Assembly: GCF_012272825.1 (NCBI RefSeq)
Contig: NZ_JAAWWS010000134.1
Span: 1-64,000, forward strand
DNA length: 64,000 bases
Direction of reading: 5' to 3'
From: Wenzhouxiangella sp. XN79A
Lineage (GTDB): Bacteria; Pseudomonadota; Gammaproteobacteria; Xanthomonadales; Wenzhouxiangellaceae
The notes beneath the pieces are model-generated. The model was given only the letters and a program-made list of their open reading frames with translations. It did no database searches and had not been told where the DNA came from. The position numbers and the translations under genes are program-made. Positions within the stretch are counted from its first letter, which is position 1, and every line of letters starts with the position of its first letter. Positions 27,051-36,247 of this stretch are shown here, one piece after another.

Positions 27051-28822
27051 GCCGGGGTCTCCTCGCGGTTCGGGCGTGCGTCCAGCGCCTCGCTCAATGC
27101 CGCGACCAGCTCGCCGGGACGCAGCGGCAGCGGGCCGGGTCGGTGCCATGCAGTCAACGGACAGGGCCAGTCGGCGTTCGCACGGAGCAGCCGGTGCAGC
27201 TGGCCGGAGTGGTTGTGTTCGACGACGACCGCGCGTTCCACGCCCGCCAGCGCGCCGCGCAGCGCGTCGATCGGCAGCGGCGAGATCAGCCGCAGCGCGA
27301 TGCAGCGAACCGCGCATCCGGCGGCGCGCAGCCGATCGACCGCCTCGCGCACCGCGGCCGTGCTCGATCCCCAGGTGATCACCGCCGCGGCACCGTCCCC
27401 GTCGACCTCGCCCCAGGCCGCGCCGAAATCGAACCCGGTCAGCTTGTCGCGGCGCTTGTCGAGCTGGGCCCGGTGGTCGGCCGAGCGCGACGAGGGCCGG
27501 CCGCGCACATCGTGGGTCAGTCCGTCGGCAACGTACATGCCGCCGGGGGTGCCCGGAATCGCCATCGGCGAGACGCCGTCGTCGGTGATTGCATAGCGCC
27601 GATAGTCGGCGCCCGGCGATTCGGCGCAGCGCCGAGTGGCCGGCGAGCTCCGCGTCGGCGGTTCATCGACGATCAGCCGCGACTGGGCCAGCGACTGGTC
27701 GGACAGAACGATCGCAGGGGCCTGCAGCGCCTCGGCCAGTTCCACGCTCCACTGGGTCGTGAACAGACAGTCGGCCACGCCCAGCGGGGCCAGCACCAGG
27801 TGCGGCGCCTCGCCGTGCAGGCCGTTGACGGCGATGTCGAGATCGGTCTGCTCGGACTTGGTCGGGATGCCGGTCGAGGGGCCGCCGCGCATGACGTCGA
27901 CGACCACGATCGGCGTCTCGGAGGCGACCGACAGGCCGATCGCTTCGAGCATCAGGGCCAGCCCCGGACCGGAGGTGGCGGTCAGCGACGGGACCCCGCC
28001 GAAGCTCGCGCCGATGCACATGTTGACGGCAGCCAGCTCGTCCTCGGCCTGGACCAGGTCGCCGTCGGCCGCCGGAAGCTCCTCGGCCAGCCACTCGAGC
28101 AGGTCGGTGGCCGGCGTGATCGGATAGGCGGCGACGAACCGGATGCCGCCGCGCAGGGCGCCGAGCCCGGCCGCCTGGTTGCCGCTGACGTTCCAGCGCA
28201 CACCGGCCGCGCGGCTCGGCGACAGCGGGCGGGACAACGGCGGTTCGGTCGCGAGGCCGAGCTCGAGCACGGCCAGCGCGGTCTCCACGCTGCGCTCGCC
28301 GAACCGGGCCCGCACCGCCTCGCGCACGAGGGCGGCCGGCAGGTCCAGGGCGCCGGCCAACAGGCCCAGCACCACCAGGTTCGGCCGACCGCCGCGCACG
28401 GCGCGGGCCGTCTCGCTCAACGGCAGTCCACGGCAGTTCGCCCCGCTGGCGACGACGACCGGCGGCACCTCGCCGGCCTTGTCGTCGAACAGCACCTGGC
28501 TGTCCGGACTCAGCGGAATCTCGTCGGCGAAGCGATCGATGTTGCCCCAGTCCAGCGCGACCAGCAGGTCGTAGGCGTCTCCCACGCCCTCGATCGGAGT
28601 GCTCGAGAGCCGAAGCAGCGCTGCGGCCTCGCCGCCGCGGATCTGCGGGCCGAAGGTCCGGCCCATCCGGCCGTACAGTCCGGCCCGGGCCGCGGCATCC
28701 AGCAGCAGTTCGCCGACCGTCATGACGCCGGCCCCACCGCTGCCCGAGATCGCGATCGACAGGGTCCCGGCGGGCGAACACCCGGAGTGGGGAGGGGGCT
28801 GGGCTGCGGCGTGCGTCGTCAT
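27047..28822 (-). CDS. korA: 2-oxoacid:ferredoxin oxidoreductase alpha subunit with fused gamma domain (KorA-like)
   Basis: This 591-residue protein has an N-terminal gamma domain (about 20-190; SGSGGAGVMTVGELLLDAA, GPQIRGGEAAALLRLS) fused to an alpha domain (about 205-590; GGIRFVAAYPITPATDLLEWLA, TATSGPGLALMLEAIG, GGPSTGIPTKSEQTDL). This is the layout of two-subunit KorAB enzymes. The ATG at 28822 has AAGGA 11 nt upstream and is preferred to one seven codons earlier. It opens the korA-korB-ferritin-like operon, 107 bp downstream of tesA. Confidence 0.9.
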   Translation of the reverse strand: MTTHAAAQPPPHSGCSPAGTLSIAISGSGGAGVMTVGELLLDAAARAGLYGRMGRTFGPQIRGGEAAALLRLSSTPIEGVGDAYDLLVALDWGNIDRFADEIPLSPDSQVLFDDKAGEVPPVVVASGANCRGLPLSETARAVRGGRPNLVVLGLLAGALDLPAALVREAVRARFGERSVETALAVLELGLATEPPLSRPLSPSRAAGVRWNVSGNQAAGLGALRGGIRFVAAYPITPATDLLEWLAEELPAADGDLVQAEDELAAVNMCIGASFGGVPSLTATSGPGLALMLEAIGLSVASETPIVVVDVMRGGPSTGIPTKSEQTDLDIAVNGLHGEAPHLVLAPLGVADCLFTTQWSVELAEALQAPAIVLSDQSLAQSRLIVDEPPTRSSPATRRCAESPGADYRRYAITDDGVSPMAIPGTPGGMYVADGLTHDVRGRPSSRSADHRAQLDKRRDKLTGFDFGAAWGEVDGDGAAAVITWGSSTAAVREAVDRLRAAGCAVRCIALRLISPLPIDALRGALAGVERAVVVEHNHSGQLHRLLRANADWPCPLTAWHRPGPLPLRPGELVAALSEALDARPNREETPA

Positions 28823-28929
28823 CGACCGGGAGCGTCCTTGCATGAACCGGGCGCCAGACTAGCGAGCACCGACCGCCTGCCAGTTGATTCAGGACAATTC
28901 GACGACGTCGCAGCGCAGCGGGCGCGGGT

Positions 28930-29556
28930 TCATTCCGACGGCGGCGCCTCGCCGACCCGCGCGAGCGCAGCCTCGACGGCCGGCCGGATCAGCTCGGCCA
29001 GCCGTGGCTGGGCCGCTTCGGTCGGATGGATGCCGTCGTCCATCAGCATGCCCGGTTGGTCGAACAACGGTTCCAGGAAGAACGGGATCCACTCCGCGCC
29101 GGTCGCCTCGGCCACGGCCGGGTAGACCGCTTCGAAGGCGCGCACGTAGCGCGGGCCGAGGTTCGGCGGCAGGCGGACCTGCATCAGCAGCACTTCGGCG
29201 CCGAGGGCCCTGCCCTGCTCGACGATCCGCTCGAGGTTGGCCTGCAGCCGATCGGGCGCCAGGCCGCGCAGGCCGTCGTTTCCACCGATAATGACCACCA
29301 GGACATCCGGCGGGTGAGTGTTCAACAGGCCGTCGAGCCGATCGAGTGCGCCCGACGAGGTGTCGCCGGAAATGCTGCCGTCGACGACGCGGTGCGCGGG
29401 ACCGAGCGCCTCGTCCAGGTGCGCGACCCAGCCGGCTTCACGCGCCATGCCATAGGCATCGGACAGACTGTCGCCGAGCACGACGACGGTCGCGGCCGAC
29501 GCGGGCATCGCGACCAGCGCGGCGACCAACCACAGGGAAACAGACCAACGTGACAC
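28930..29556 (-). CDS. tesA: Periplasmic acyl-CoA thioesterase I / lysophospholipase L1 (GDSL)
   Basis: This 208-residue SGNH hydrolase has a signal peptide (about 1-21, ending PASA), block I GDSLSDAYG, the Gly and Asn blocks ISGDTS and GGND, and the Asp/His block DDGIHP. It closely follows E. coli TesA along its length. The start is GTG at 29556 with AAGGAG upstream; a later ATG would remove the signal peptide. Its first codons overlap the start of the divergent ybbA. The divergent tesA/ybbA-ybbP arrangement is conserved in E. coli. Confidence 0.95.
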   Translation of the reverse strand: MSRWSVSLWLVAALVAMPASAATVVVLGDSLSDAYGMAREAGWVAHLDEALGPAHRVVDGSISGDTSSGALDRLDGLLNTHPPDVLVVIIGGNDGLRGLAPDRLQANLERIVEQGRALGAEVLLMQVRLPPNLGPRYVRAFEAVYPAVAEATGAEWIPFFLEPLFDQPGMLMDDGIHPTEAAQPRLAELIRPAVEAALARVGEAPPSE

Positions 29557-30284
29557 GCGAACATTCTCCTTCCGATGCCGCCGACGGCGCGGCTCGACCG
29601 CTGCTGGTCGCGCAGGACGTCGGCTTCCATGTCGAAGCGCCCGGCGGACGCCTCGATATCCTGCACGATATCAACCTGACGTTGATGCCGGGCGAAACCC
29701 TGGCGATCGTCGGCGCCTCCGGCTCGGGCAAGACCACCCTGCTCGGCCTGCTGGCCGGCCTCGAACTGCCCAGCACCGGCGGGATCGAACTGGCCGGCAC
29801 CGCGCTGGAGCGGCTCGACGAGGACGGCCGGGCCGAGCTGCGACGGCGGCGGGTCGGGTTCGTGTTCCAGTCCTTCCACCTGATGCCGAGCCTGACCGCA
29901 CTCGAGAACGTGATGCTGGCGCTGGAGATCGCCGGCGTCGACGCGCCGCGACCGGCCGCGGAGGCGGCGCTGCGCGAAGTCGGCCTGGGCCACCGGCTCG
30001 ACCACTATCCGCGCCAGATGTCCGGCGGCGAGCAGCAGCGTGTCGCGATCGCACGGGCCTTCGCGCCGGAGCCGGCGCTGCTGTTCGCCGACGAGCCGAC
30101 CGGCAACCTGGACCGTCGGACCGGCGACCAGGTCGCCGAGCTGCTGTTCCGGATCCACCGCGACCACGGCACCTCGCTGGTCCTGGTCACGCATGACCCG
30201 GCGCTGGCCCGGCGCTGCGACCGGACCGCCGTGATCGAGGACGGCCGGCTGGCGCTCCAGCCCGACGCCGCCACGCCGGCATGA
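29550..30284 (+). CDS. ybbA: ABC transporter ATP-binding protein YbbA
   Basis: This 244-residue ATPase of the LolD/MacB type has Walker A GASGSGKTT, Q-loop FVFQSFHLMPSL, signature MSGGEQQRVAIARA, Walker B ALLFADEP and the H-loop THDP. It matches E. coli YbbA strongly. The GTG start at 29550 has AGGGA upstream and overlaps the first codons of tesA on the other strand. The stop overlaps the ybbP ATG as ATGA, so ATPase and permease are coupled. The complex probably acts on envelope lipids or lipoproteins; the substrate is not established. Confidence 0.94.
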   Translation: MTREHSPSDAADGAARPLLVAQDVGFHVEAPGGRLDILHDINLTLMPGETLAIVGASGSGKTTLLGLLAGLELPSTGGIELAGTALERLDEDGRAELRRRRVGFVFQSFHLMPSLTALENVMLALEIAGVDAPRPAAEAALREVGLGHRLDHYPRQMSGGEQQRVAIARAFAPEPALLFADEPTGNLDRRTGDQVAELLFRIHRDHGTSLVLVTHDPALARRCDRTAVIEDGRLALQPDAATPA

Positions 30285-32737
30285 ACGCCTGGCGACTGTC
30301 GAGCCGGCTGCTGCTGCGCCAGGGTCGCTCCGGCGCCCTGTGGATGCTGATCATCGGGCTCGGCGTGGCGGCCGCGGCGCTGACCGCGGTCACCCTGTTC
30401 ACCGACCGGGTCGGGCGGGCCCTGGAGCAACAGGCCGGCGAAGTACTGGCCGCCGACCTGAGGATCAGCGGCCGGGCCCGGCCGGCCGACGCGCTGGAAG
30501 CGCAGGCCCGCGAGCTCGGCCTGTCGACGGCGCGACTACTGGACCTCGACACCGTCGTCTATTCCGACAACGAATCGTCGCTGTTCGAGGTCAAGGGCGC
30601 CGGCGACGGTTATCCGCTGCGCGGTCGGCTGCAGGTGGCCGATGCGCCCGGTGCCGCCGATCGACCGGCCGACGGCCTGCCCGGCACCGGCGAGGCCTGG
30701 ATCGAGCCGAGAGGGCTGCGCGCGCTGTCGATCGAGCTGGGCGATCCGATCTGGGTCGGCGAACAGGCGTTGACCGTGACCCGGCTGCTGACCTATGAGC
30801 CGGACCGCGGCGACGGTCCGTTCGCGCTGGCGCCGCGAGTCATCGTTGCGCTGCCCGACCTGCTCGACGCCGGACTGCTCGGGCCGGGCTCGCGGGCCCG
30901 CCATCGCTTGCTGGTTGCCGGCCCCGCCGAGGCGGTCTCGGCCTACGAACAGGCCGTTCGACCGACCCTCGACGACCGCACCCGCCTGACCACGATCCGC
31001 GATGCCGAGAACCAGACCTCCGAGGCGCTGGACCAGGCCCGCCGCTTCCTGGCCGTGGCCGCGTTGACGGCGGTGGTGCTGGCCGCGGTCGCGGTCCTGC
31101 TGGCGGCGCTGCGCTTCGCCGAGGCCCAGCGCGACCTGGTCGCGGTGCTCAAGGCCTTCGGGGCGCGCGGAGCGGTCATTCAGCGTGCGATGCTGTTGAT
31201 GCTGCTCGGCCTGGTACTTTGTGCGGCCGCGCTCGGCGCACTGGGCGGCGGGATCGGCCAGCACCTGATCGCCGAGATCCTGGCCGGCAACCTGCAGGAA
31301 CCGCTGCCGCCGGTCTCGCTGGCCCCGCTGCCGGGACTGGCCGCGTTCACCCTGCTGCTGGCGGTCGGCTTCGCGCTGCCGCCGCTGGCCGCGCTGCGCC
31401 ACGTGCCGCCGATGCGGATTCTCAATCGCTCGCTGGACCAGCGGCCGCGGGCCGGAGCGCTGGGCTGGCTGCTGGCCGTGGCGGTGGCCCTGCTGCTGCC
31501 GGTGATCCAGCTCGGCCAGCCGCGGCTGGCGCTGTACGTGCTCGGCGGCAGCGCCGTGCTGGCGCTGGCCCTGGCGCTGGCGGCCTGGGGCGCGGTGCGG
31601 CTGACCCGGGCGCTGGCCCATCGCGTGCGCGGGACGTATCGATTCGGCCTGGCCGGCCTGGGCCGGCGCGAAGCGATGAGCATCGTCCAGACCACCGCGC
31701 TGGGGCTGGGGCTGATGGCCCTCCTGCTGCTGATGGTGGTGCGCACCGAGCTGATCGACCAGTGGCGGGCCAGCCTGCCCGACGACACGCCCGATCACTT
31801 CATGGTCAATATCCAGCCCGACCAGGCCGACGCGCTGCGCGAGGAACTCGCCGCGCTGGGTGTCGAAGGGCTCCAGGTCCGGCCGATGGCCAACGCCAAC
31901 CTGGTCGCGATCACCGGCGAAACACCGCCGGACGACGCCTTTACCGGGCAGGTCAACCTGTCGTGGATCGACCGCCTGCCGCCGGCCAACGTGGTCCGCG
32001 AAGGTCGCTTCTGGTCGCCCGACGCGACCGGTGAGATCTCGCTGGCCAGTCGCTGGGCCGAGCGGGTCGGGGTCGGACTCGGCGACCGGCTGACCTTCGA
32101 CGGCGGCGGGCAGACCTTCACCGGCGAGGTCACCAGCATCCGTGAGGTCGACTGGGGCTCGTTCAACGTCAATTTCTTCCTGCTGGTCACGCCGGAGGCG
32201 GCGAACCAGCTGCCGCACCAGTACATCGCCAGCTTCCGCGCCCCGCCGGACCGGCTCGAGGCGCTCGACCGCGTCGCCCGATCGCGGCCGAACGTCACCC
32301 TGCTCGACGTCGGCGCACTGGTCGACCGGGTGTTCGAGATCATCGACCAGGTCAGTCGCGCGGCCCAGGTGGTGTTCGCGTTCACGCTGGCCGCCGGGCT
32401 GGTGGTGCTGCTCGCCGCGCTGGAGGCCACCCGCGACCAGCGCCGCTCCGAGGCCGCGCTGCTGCGCACACTGGGTGCCGAACGGCGGATGGTCCGGGGC
32501 GGACTGCTGATCGAGTACGGCGTGATGGCGGTGATCGCCGCAGCGCTTGCGGTGGCCGGCGCGGCGGTGGTCGGCGGACTGCTGGCCAGGGAGCTGTTCG
32601 GCTTCGACTATCGGCCGGGCGTCGGCTTGTTCGCACTGGGCTTCGGGGCCTCGGTGGCCTTGATCGTCGGTGCCGGCTGGCTCGGCAATCGCAGCGTGCT
32701 CCAGACGCCGCCGGTGCGCATCCTGCGCGAGCGCTGA
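30281..32737 (+). CDS. ybbP: FtsX-family ABC permease YbbP
   Basis: This 818-residue membrane protein has one N-terminal helix (about 20-40), a large extracytoplasmic domain, and two FtsX-type helix bundles (about 260-420 and 680-810), with further helices between. Motifs include ALRFAEAQRDLVAVLKAFGARG and RRSEAALLRTLGAERRMVRGG, the coupling-helix regions that contact the ATPase. Length and layout match E. coli YbbP. It forms the transporter with YbbA. Confidence 0.93.
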   Translation: MNAWRLSSRLLLRQGRSGALWMLIIGLGVAAAALTAVTLFTDRVGRALEQQAGEVLAADLRISGRARPADALEAQARELGLSTARLLDLDTVVYSDNESSLFEVKGAGDGYPLRGRLQVADAPGAADRPADGLPGTGEAWIEPRGLRALSIELGDPIWVGEQALTVTRLLTYEPDRGDGPFALAPRVIVALPDLLDAGLLGPGSRARHRLLVAGPAEAVSAYEQAVRPTLDDRTRLTTIRDAENQTSEALDQARRFLAVAALTAVVLAAVAVLLAALRFAEAQRDLVAVLKAFGARGAVIQRAMLLMLLGLVLCAAALGALGGGIGQHLIAEILAGNLQEPLPPVSLAPLPGLAAFTLLLAVGFALPPLAALRHVPPMRILNRSLDQRPRAGALGWLLAVAVALLLPVIQLGQPRLALYVLGGSAVLALALALAAWGAVRLTRALAHRVRGTYRFGLAGLGRREAMSIVQTTALGLGLMALLLLMVVRTELIDQWRASLPDDTPDHFMVNIQPDQADALREELAALGVEGLQVRPMANANLVAITGETPPDDAFTGQVNLSWIDRLPPANVVREGRFWSPDATGEISLASRWAERVGVGLGDRLTFDGGGQTFTGEVTSIREVDWGSFNVNFFLLVTPEAANQLPHQYIASFRAPPDRLEALDRVARSRPNVTLLDVGALVDRVFEIIDQVSRAAQVVFAFTLAAGLVVLLAALEATRDQRRSEAALLRTLGAERRMVRGGLLIEYGVMAVIAAALAVAGAAVVGGLLARELFGFDYRPGVGLFALGFGASVALIVGAGWLGNRSVLQTPPVRILRER

Positions 32738-33446
32738 ACGCACTGCCGGTCGGCGCAGCCGGGTCCGGCGTTACGCAGCAGCACGTTGCCGTCGGGCCGG
32801 TCGTTGACGGTGCAGATAGCGATCCCGCCGTCGGGGTCGAAATCAGCGGCGATCAGGCCCAGCCTGGTGCCGAGCGGCCGCGCCCCGTCGAAGCCGCCGG
32901 CAAGGTCGGTGAACCCACCCGTGCCGTCGGCGATCAGGATCCGGTCGTACTTCCTCGGATCCGGCGGACGGCTGCGCGAGTGCGCGGCGACGATCAGGAT
33001 CCCGCCAGCCGTCGCGGTTGAAGTCGGCCCAGGCCGGGCCCTGGCTACGCTCGGGGCGGTTCTGCACCGGCGTCGTGCGGTCTTCGAATCCGGCTGCACC
33101 GCGGTTGCGCAGCAGCAGGTTGTCGCCGTTGCAGGGCAGGTCGGCGTCCGGCCAGCCGTGGTTGTCGTCGTCGGCAACCGTCACGGCCGTGCGCTGGGGG
33201 CCGAGGGTGGCCGGTCGGGCGGCGAAGGGTTCGCGCTCGACGAACTGGCCGATGCCGACGTCGAACAACAGACGATCGGGTTGGAAGTCACCGGTAAGCA
33301 GCAGGTCCGGCCGTCCGTTGCGATCGAAATCCGCCACCCCGACCCCGCCGGCCGGTCACGACGCCGGCGGTCGCGGTGACACCGTCGGATCGGGGTGCAG
33401 ACTCGAGGTCGGCCGAAGGACCGAGCACCATCACCACCGTCAGCAT
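32738..33446 (-). pseudogene. Frameshifted and truncated FG-GAP repeat gene
   Basis: Three reading frames in succession encode one FG-GAP/VCBS protein. Frame 1 runs from an ATG at 33446 to about 33350; frame 2 follows with ADFDRNGRPDLLLTGDF and DDDNHGWPDADLPCNGDN to about 33000; frame 3 continues ILIVAAHSRSRPPDP to VNDRPDGNVLLRNAGPGC and ends at the ybbP 3' end. The likely shifts are in a G-rich run at 33340-33352 and near 32999. Each segment aligns with the intact paralogue next door (its DYDNDGWPDLYVACRNG and VVNDKNLGNVLWRNTGPGC). The C-terminal half is missing. Sequencing errors could mimic the frameshifts but not the truncation. Confidence 0.8.
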
Positions 33447-33453
33447 CCGCCGA

Positions 33454-35004
33454 TCATGGCGCGGACTCCAGTGAATCGGAGAACAACGGATCGAAGTTCG
33501 GGTGGGCGCGGTGATGGTAGCGGCCCGCCGGAACGGGCCCCAGCGACTCGGCGAGCCCGTCCGGCCAGTGGATGGTGACCTCGGCCGCGGTGGCGTCGCC
33601 GATGCCGAAATGAACGATCGGGTCGTGGCTGGCTCCACGTGACTCGCCGGAGCGAACCTCGCGCCACTGCGTACCGTCTGCGGTCTGGATCTCGACCCGC
33701 GCGCCCAATGCGTCTCGCGAGACCCCGGCCGAGCCGCCCTCGAGCTCGAACCCGATCCAGTTGCCGGCGGTCGTCTGGTTTCGATAAAGACGATAGCCGT
33801 TGGTTCCGTGGCCGAGAACCAGGTCGAGCCGCCCGTCGCGGTCGAAATCGATCAAGGCCCCGGCGATCGTGACCAGGTCGATATCGAGGCCGGACTGGCC
33901 GGTCACGTTGGCGAAGCTGCCGGATCCGAGATTCCGGTAGATCTGGTCGGTGCCGTCGATCGTCCCGTCCGGCGTCGGCATGACCGCCAGGTAGGCATCT
34001 TCATGGCCGTCGTGATCGAAATCGGCGAAGATCGTGGCCCAGCCCACGCCCGGGTGGCTTACGCCGGCCGCATTCTGGACCTCTTCGAACGCCAGCGGAT
34101 CGCTGGAAGTGGACCGCAGCAACACCTGTTCGCCGATGCTCGAGAAAAACAGGTCCGGCCGGCCGTCACGGTCGATGTCACCGATCGCGATGCCCATCCC
34201 GAACACCGGCCGATCGGCCCCGCTGGCCAGCGAGACGTCTTCGAAACAGACGCTTCCACAGCCGGGCCCGGTGTTGCGCCACAGGACGTTGCCGAGGTTC
34301 TTGTCGTTGACCACGTAGATGTCGGTCCGCCCGTCCCGATCGATATCGGCCTGGACCGCAGCCAGCGTCGGCTGAATCAGGCGCGAGAAGTCCAGCTGCT
34401 GGGCCGCATCGATCCAGGCCGGCCCGGCCATCTGCAGCAGGATTCGATCTCGATTGAACGGATCGCTCGGGTCGGCGGTCGCCGTCGTGGGATAGGTCCC
34501 GACGAACAGGTCCGGCAGTCCGTTCCGATCCAGATCGCCCCAGGCGACGCCGTCCACCCAGGCGGGCGTGAGCCCCGGCGGGTCGTGGTCGAGTTCTGCA
34601 GTGGTGACGTCCGCAAACCCGGTGCCGGTGTTGCGAAACAGGTGGTTCGGCCCGTTCCGGCAGGCCACGTACAGGTCGGGCCAGCCATCGTTGTCGTAAT
34701 CGGCCGCGGCAGCGACGTTGCACAACGCACCCTGAAGCTGTGCGTTGTGAGCGGGGATCTCGAAGAACTGCCCGGTGCCGTCGTTGTAGAAGAGACGATT
34801 GGGCTCGCTGTATCCGGTCACGAAAATATCGGGGAAGCCGTTGCGATCGAAGTCCGCCACTGCGATTCCGCCAGCATGGACATCGGCATTCATCGCCGGC
34901 TGGAACCCGGAAGGGCCGGAGACGTCGGCGAATTCGATAACGGCCTGCGCCGACATCGTTGCGGCGACGCCGGCCAGTGCGAGCACGGTACGGATGGACT
35001 GCAT
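33454..35004 (-). CDS. Secreted FG-GAP/VCBS repeat protein with ASPIC/UnbV C-terminal domain
   Basis: This 516-residue protein has a signal peptide (about 1-20, MSAQA), then about six FG-GAP units with calcium-binding cores such as ADFDRNGFPDIF, ADYDNDGWPDLY, GDLDRNGLPDLF, ADIDRDGRTDIY and GDIDRDGRPDLF, predicted to form a beta-propeller. The C-terminal ASPIC/UnbV domain shows GARVEIQTADGTQWREVRSG and VHFGIGDATAAEVTIHWPDG. The tail FDPLFSDSLES resembles short conserved C-terminal tails on other secreted proteins of related bacteria. The ATG at 35004 has AAGGGG 7 nt upstream. Function unknown; probably surface binding. Confidence 0.9.
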   Translation of the reverse strand: MQSIRTVLALAGVAATMSAQAVIEFADVSGPSGFQPAMNADVHAGGIAVADFDRNGFPDIFVTGYSEPNRLFYNDGTGQFFEIPAHNAQLQGALCNVAAAADYDNDGWPDLYVACRNGPNHLFRNTGTGFADVTTAELDHDPPGLTPAWVDGVAWGDLDRNGLPDLFVGTYPTTATADPSDPFNRDRILLQMAGPAWIDAAQQLDFSRLIQPTLAAVQADIDRDGRTDIYVVNDKNLGNVLWRNTGPGCGSVCFEDVSLASGADRPVFGMGIAIGDIDRDGRPDLFFSSIGEQVLLRSTSSDPLAFEEVQNAAGVSHPGVGWATIFADFDHDGHEDAYLAVMPTPDGTIDGTDQIYRNLGSGSFANVTGQSGLDIDLVTIAGALIDFDRDGRLDLVLGHGTNGYRLYRNQTTAGNWIGFELEGGSAGVSRDALGARVEIQTADGTQWREVRSGESRGASHDPIVHFGIGDATAAEVTIHWPDGLAESLGPVPAGRYHHRAHPNFDPLFSDSLESAP

Positions 35005-35090
35005 CAACGGCCCCTTGATCGTGATCCGCCCCCGGTTATCTCCAAAACGGGACCGGCTGTCAACCGGATCTTCGACAACGAATCGAACGG

Positions 35091-35558
35091 CTACTTGATG
35101 ATCTTCAGGTTCGGTCGGCGCTTGCGGCCGCCGTCGGGCCCATCGGGGTCGTCGTCCGGGTCCTCGCCGCTGCCGTCGGGCCGCTCGGACGCCGGCGGTC
35201 CTTCGACCGGACGCGGACCGGGACTCTCGGCGGGTTCGGCATCGCCGTCCTCGGCGTCGGGAAACATCATCCCCTGGCCGTTCTCTCGGGCGTAGATCGC
35301 AAGCACCGCGTCGATCGGCACCACCACCCCGTGCGAGACGCCGGAGAATCGAGCGACGAAACTGACGTAGTCGGCGTCGACGTCGAAGTCGCGCACCGCG
35401 CTGGGCGAGATGTTGAGCACGACCTTGTCGCCGGACCGCACCGATTCGGGAATCTGCAGCTCCGCGTCGGTACCGTCGACGAGGATCTGCGGGGTCGCGC
35501 CGTTATCGACGATCCACTCGTACAAGGCCCGCAGCAGGTACGGGCGAGAGGAACTCAT
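35091..35558 (-). CDS. sspB: ClpXP protease specificity-enhancing factor SspB
   Basis: This 155-residue adaptor delivers ssrA-tagged proteins to ClpXP. The folded domain opens RPYLLRALYEWIVDNGATPQ and contains VLNISPSAV and VLAIYARENGQGMMF. A Pro/Asp-rich linker leads to the C-terminal ClpX-binding tail RRPNLKIIK. The start MSSSRPYLL was chosen by family; an ATG seven codons upstream is possible. It follows sspA by 31 bp. ClpX and ClpP are encoded at 53957-55914. Confidence 0.95.
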   Translation of the reverse strand: MSSSRPYLLRALYEWIVDNGATPQILVDGTDAELQIPESVRSGDKVVLNISPSAVRDFDVDADYVSFVARFSGVSHGVVVPIDAVLAIYARENGQGMMFPDAEDGDAEPAESPGPRPVEGPPASERPDGSGEDPDDDPDGPDGGRKRRPNLKIIK

Positions 35559-35589
35559 CGCCGTGGGTCCGGACACCATCGGCGGCCGA

Positions 35590-36210
35590 TCAGACCGGTT
35601 CTTCTTCGCGGAAGGACCGCTCGACTTCGGTCAGGCTGCGCTGGAAGGCATCGCGCGCGAACATCCGGTCCATGTAGCGCTGGATGTTGCGGGTCGACTT
35701 CGCCGGCAGATCGACCCCATAGGTGGGAAGCCGCCAGAGCATCGGCAGCAGCGCGCAATCGACCAGGCTGAGCTCGTCGTTGAGCAGGAACGGCGACAGG
35801 CCGAACAGCGGGTCGGACTCGATGATGCTGTCGCGCAGCTGCTGGCGAGCCGTCGCGATCCGCTTCGGTCCGCTGGAGGTCTCGATGATGCGGCCGTTCT
35901 CGATCCAGTCGCGATGGATCCGATACAGCGCCAGCCGCAGCCGCGAGCGCGACACCGGGTCGACCGGCATCAGCGGCGGATGCGGATAGCGTTCGTCCAG
36001 GTACTCGGTGACGACCCAGGTGCCGTAGACGACCAGATCGCGATCGACCAGGGTCGGCGGCTCGCCGTACGGACTGAGCTCGGCCAGGTCGGCAACCGCC
36101 GATCGGTCCTGCTCGATGTGGATGATCTCCACGTTGAGGCCCTTCTCGGCCAGCACCACCCGAACCCGGTGACAGTCCAGACAGTTCTCCGACGAATACA
36201 AGGTCATCAT
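35590..36210 (-). CDS. sspA: Stringent starvation protein A (GST fold)
   Basis: This 206-residue protein has a thioredoxin-like N-terminal domain (MTLYSSENCLDCHRVRVVLAEKG, SPYGEPPTLVDRDLVVY) and a helical C-terminal GST-like domain. SspA binds RNA polymerase and modulates stress transcription and acid tolerance in enterobacteria. The petABC-sspA-sspB order is common in gammaproteobacteria. A GC-rich hairpin lies between petC and sspA in the 37-bp gap, but there is no T-run, so read-through from the bc1 operon is likely. Confidence 0.95.
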   Translation of the reverse strand: MMTLYSSENCLDCHRVRVVLAEKGLNVEIIHIEQDRSAVADLAELSPYGEPPTLVDRDLVVYGTWVVTEYLDERYPHPPLMPVDPVSRSRLRLALYRIHRDWIENGRIIETSSGPKRIATARQQLRDSIIESDPLFGLSPFLLNDELSLVDCALLPMLWRLPTYGVDLPAKSTRNIQRYMDRMFARDAFQRSLTEVERSFREEEPV

Positions 36211-36247
36211 GGTCGTGCTCTCCCTCCGGTGGCGGCGCGGCCGCCGC

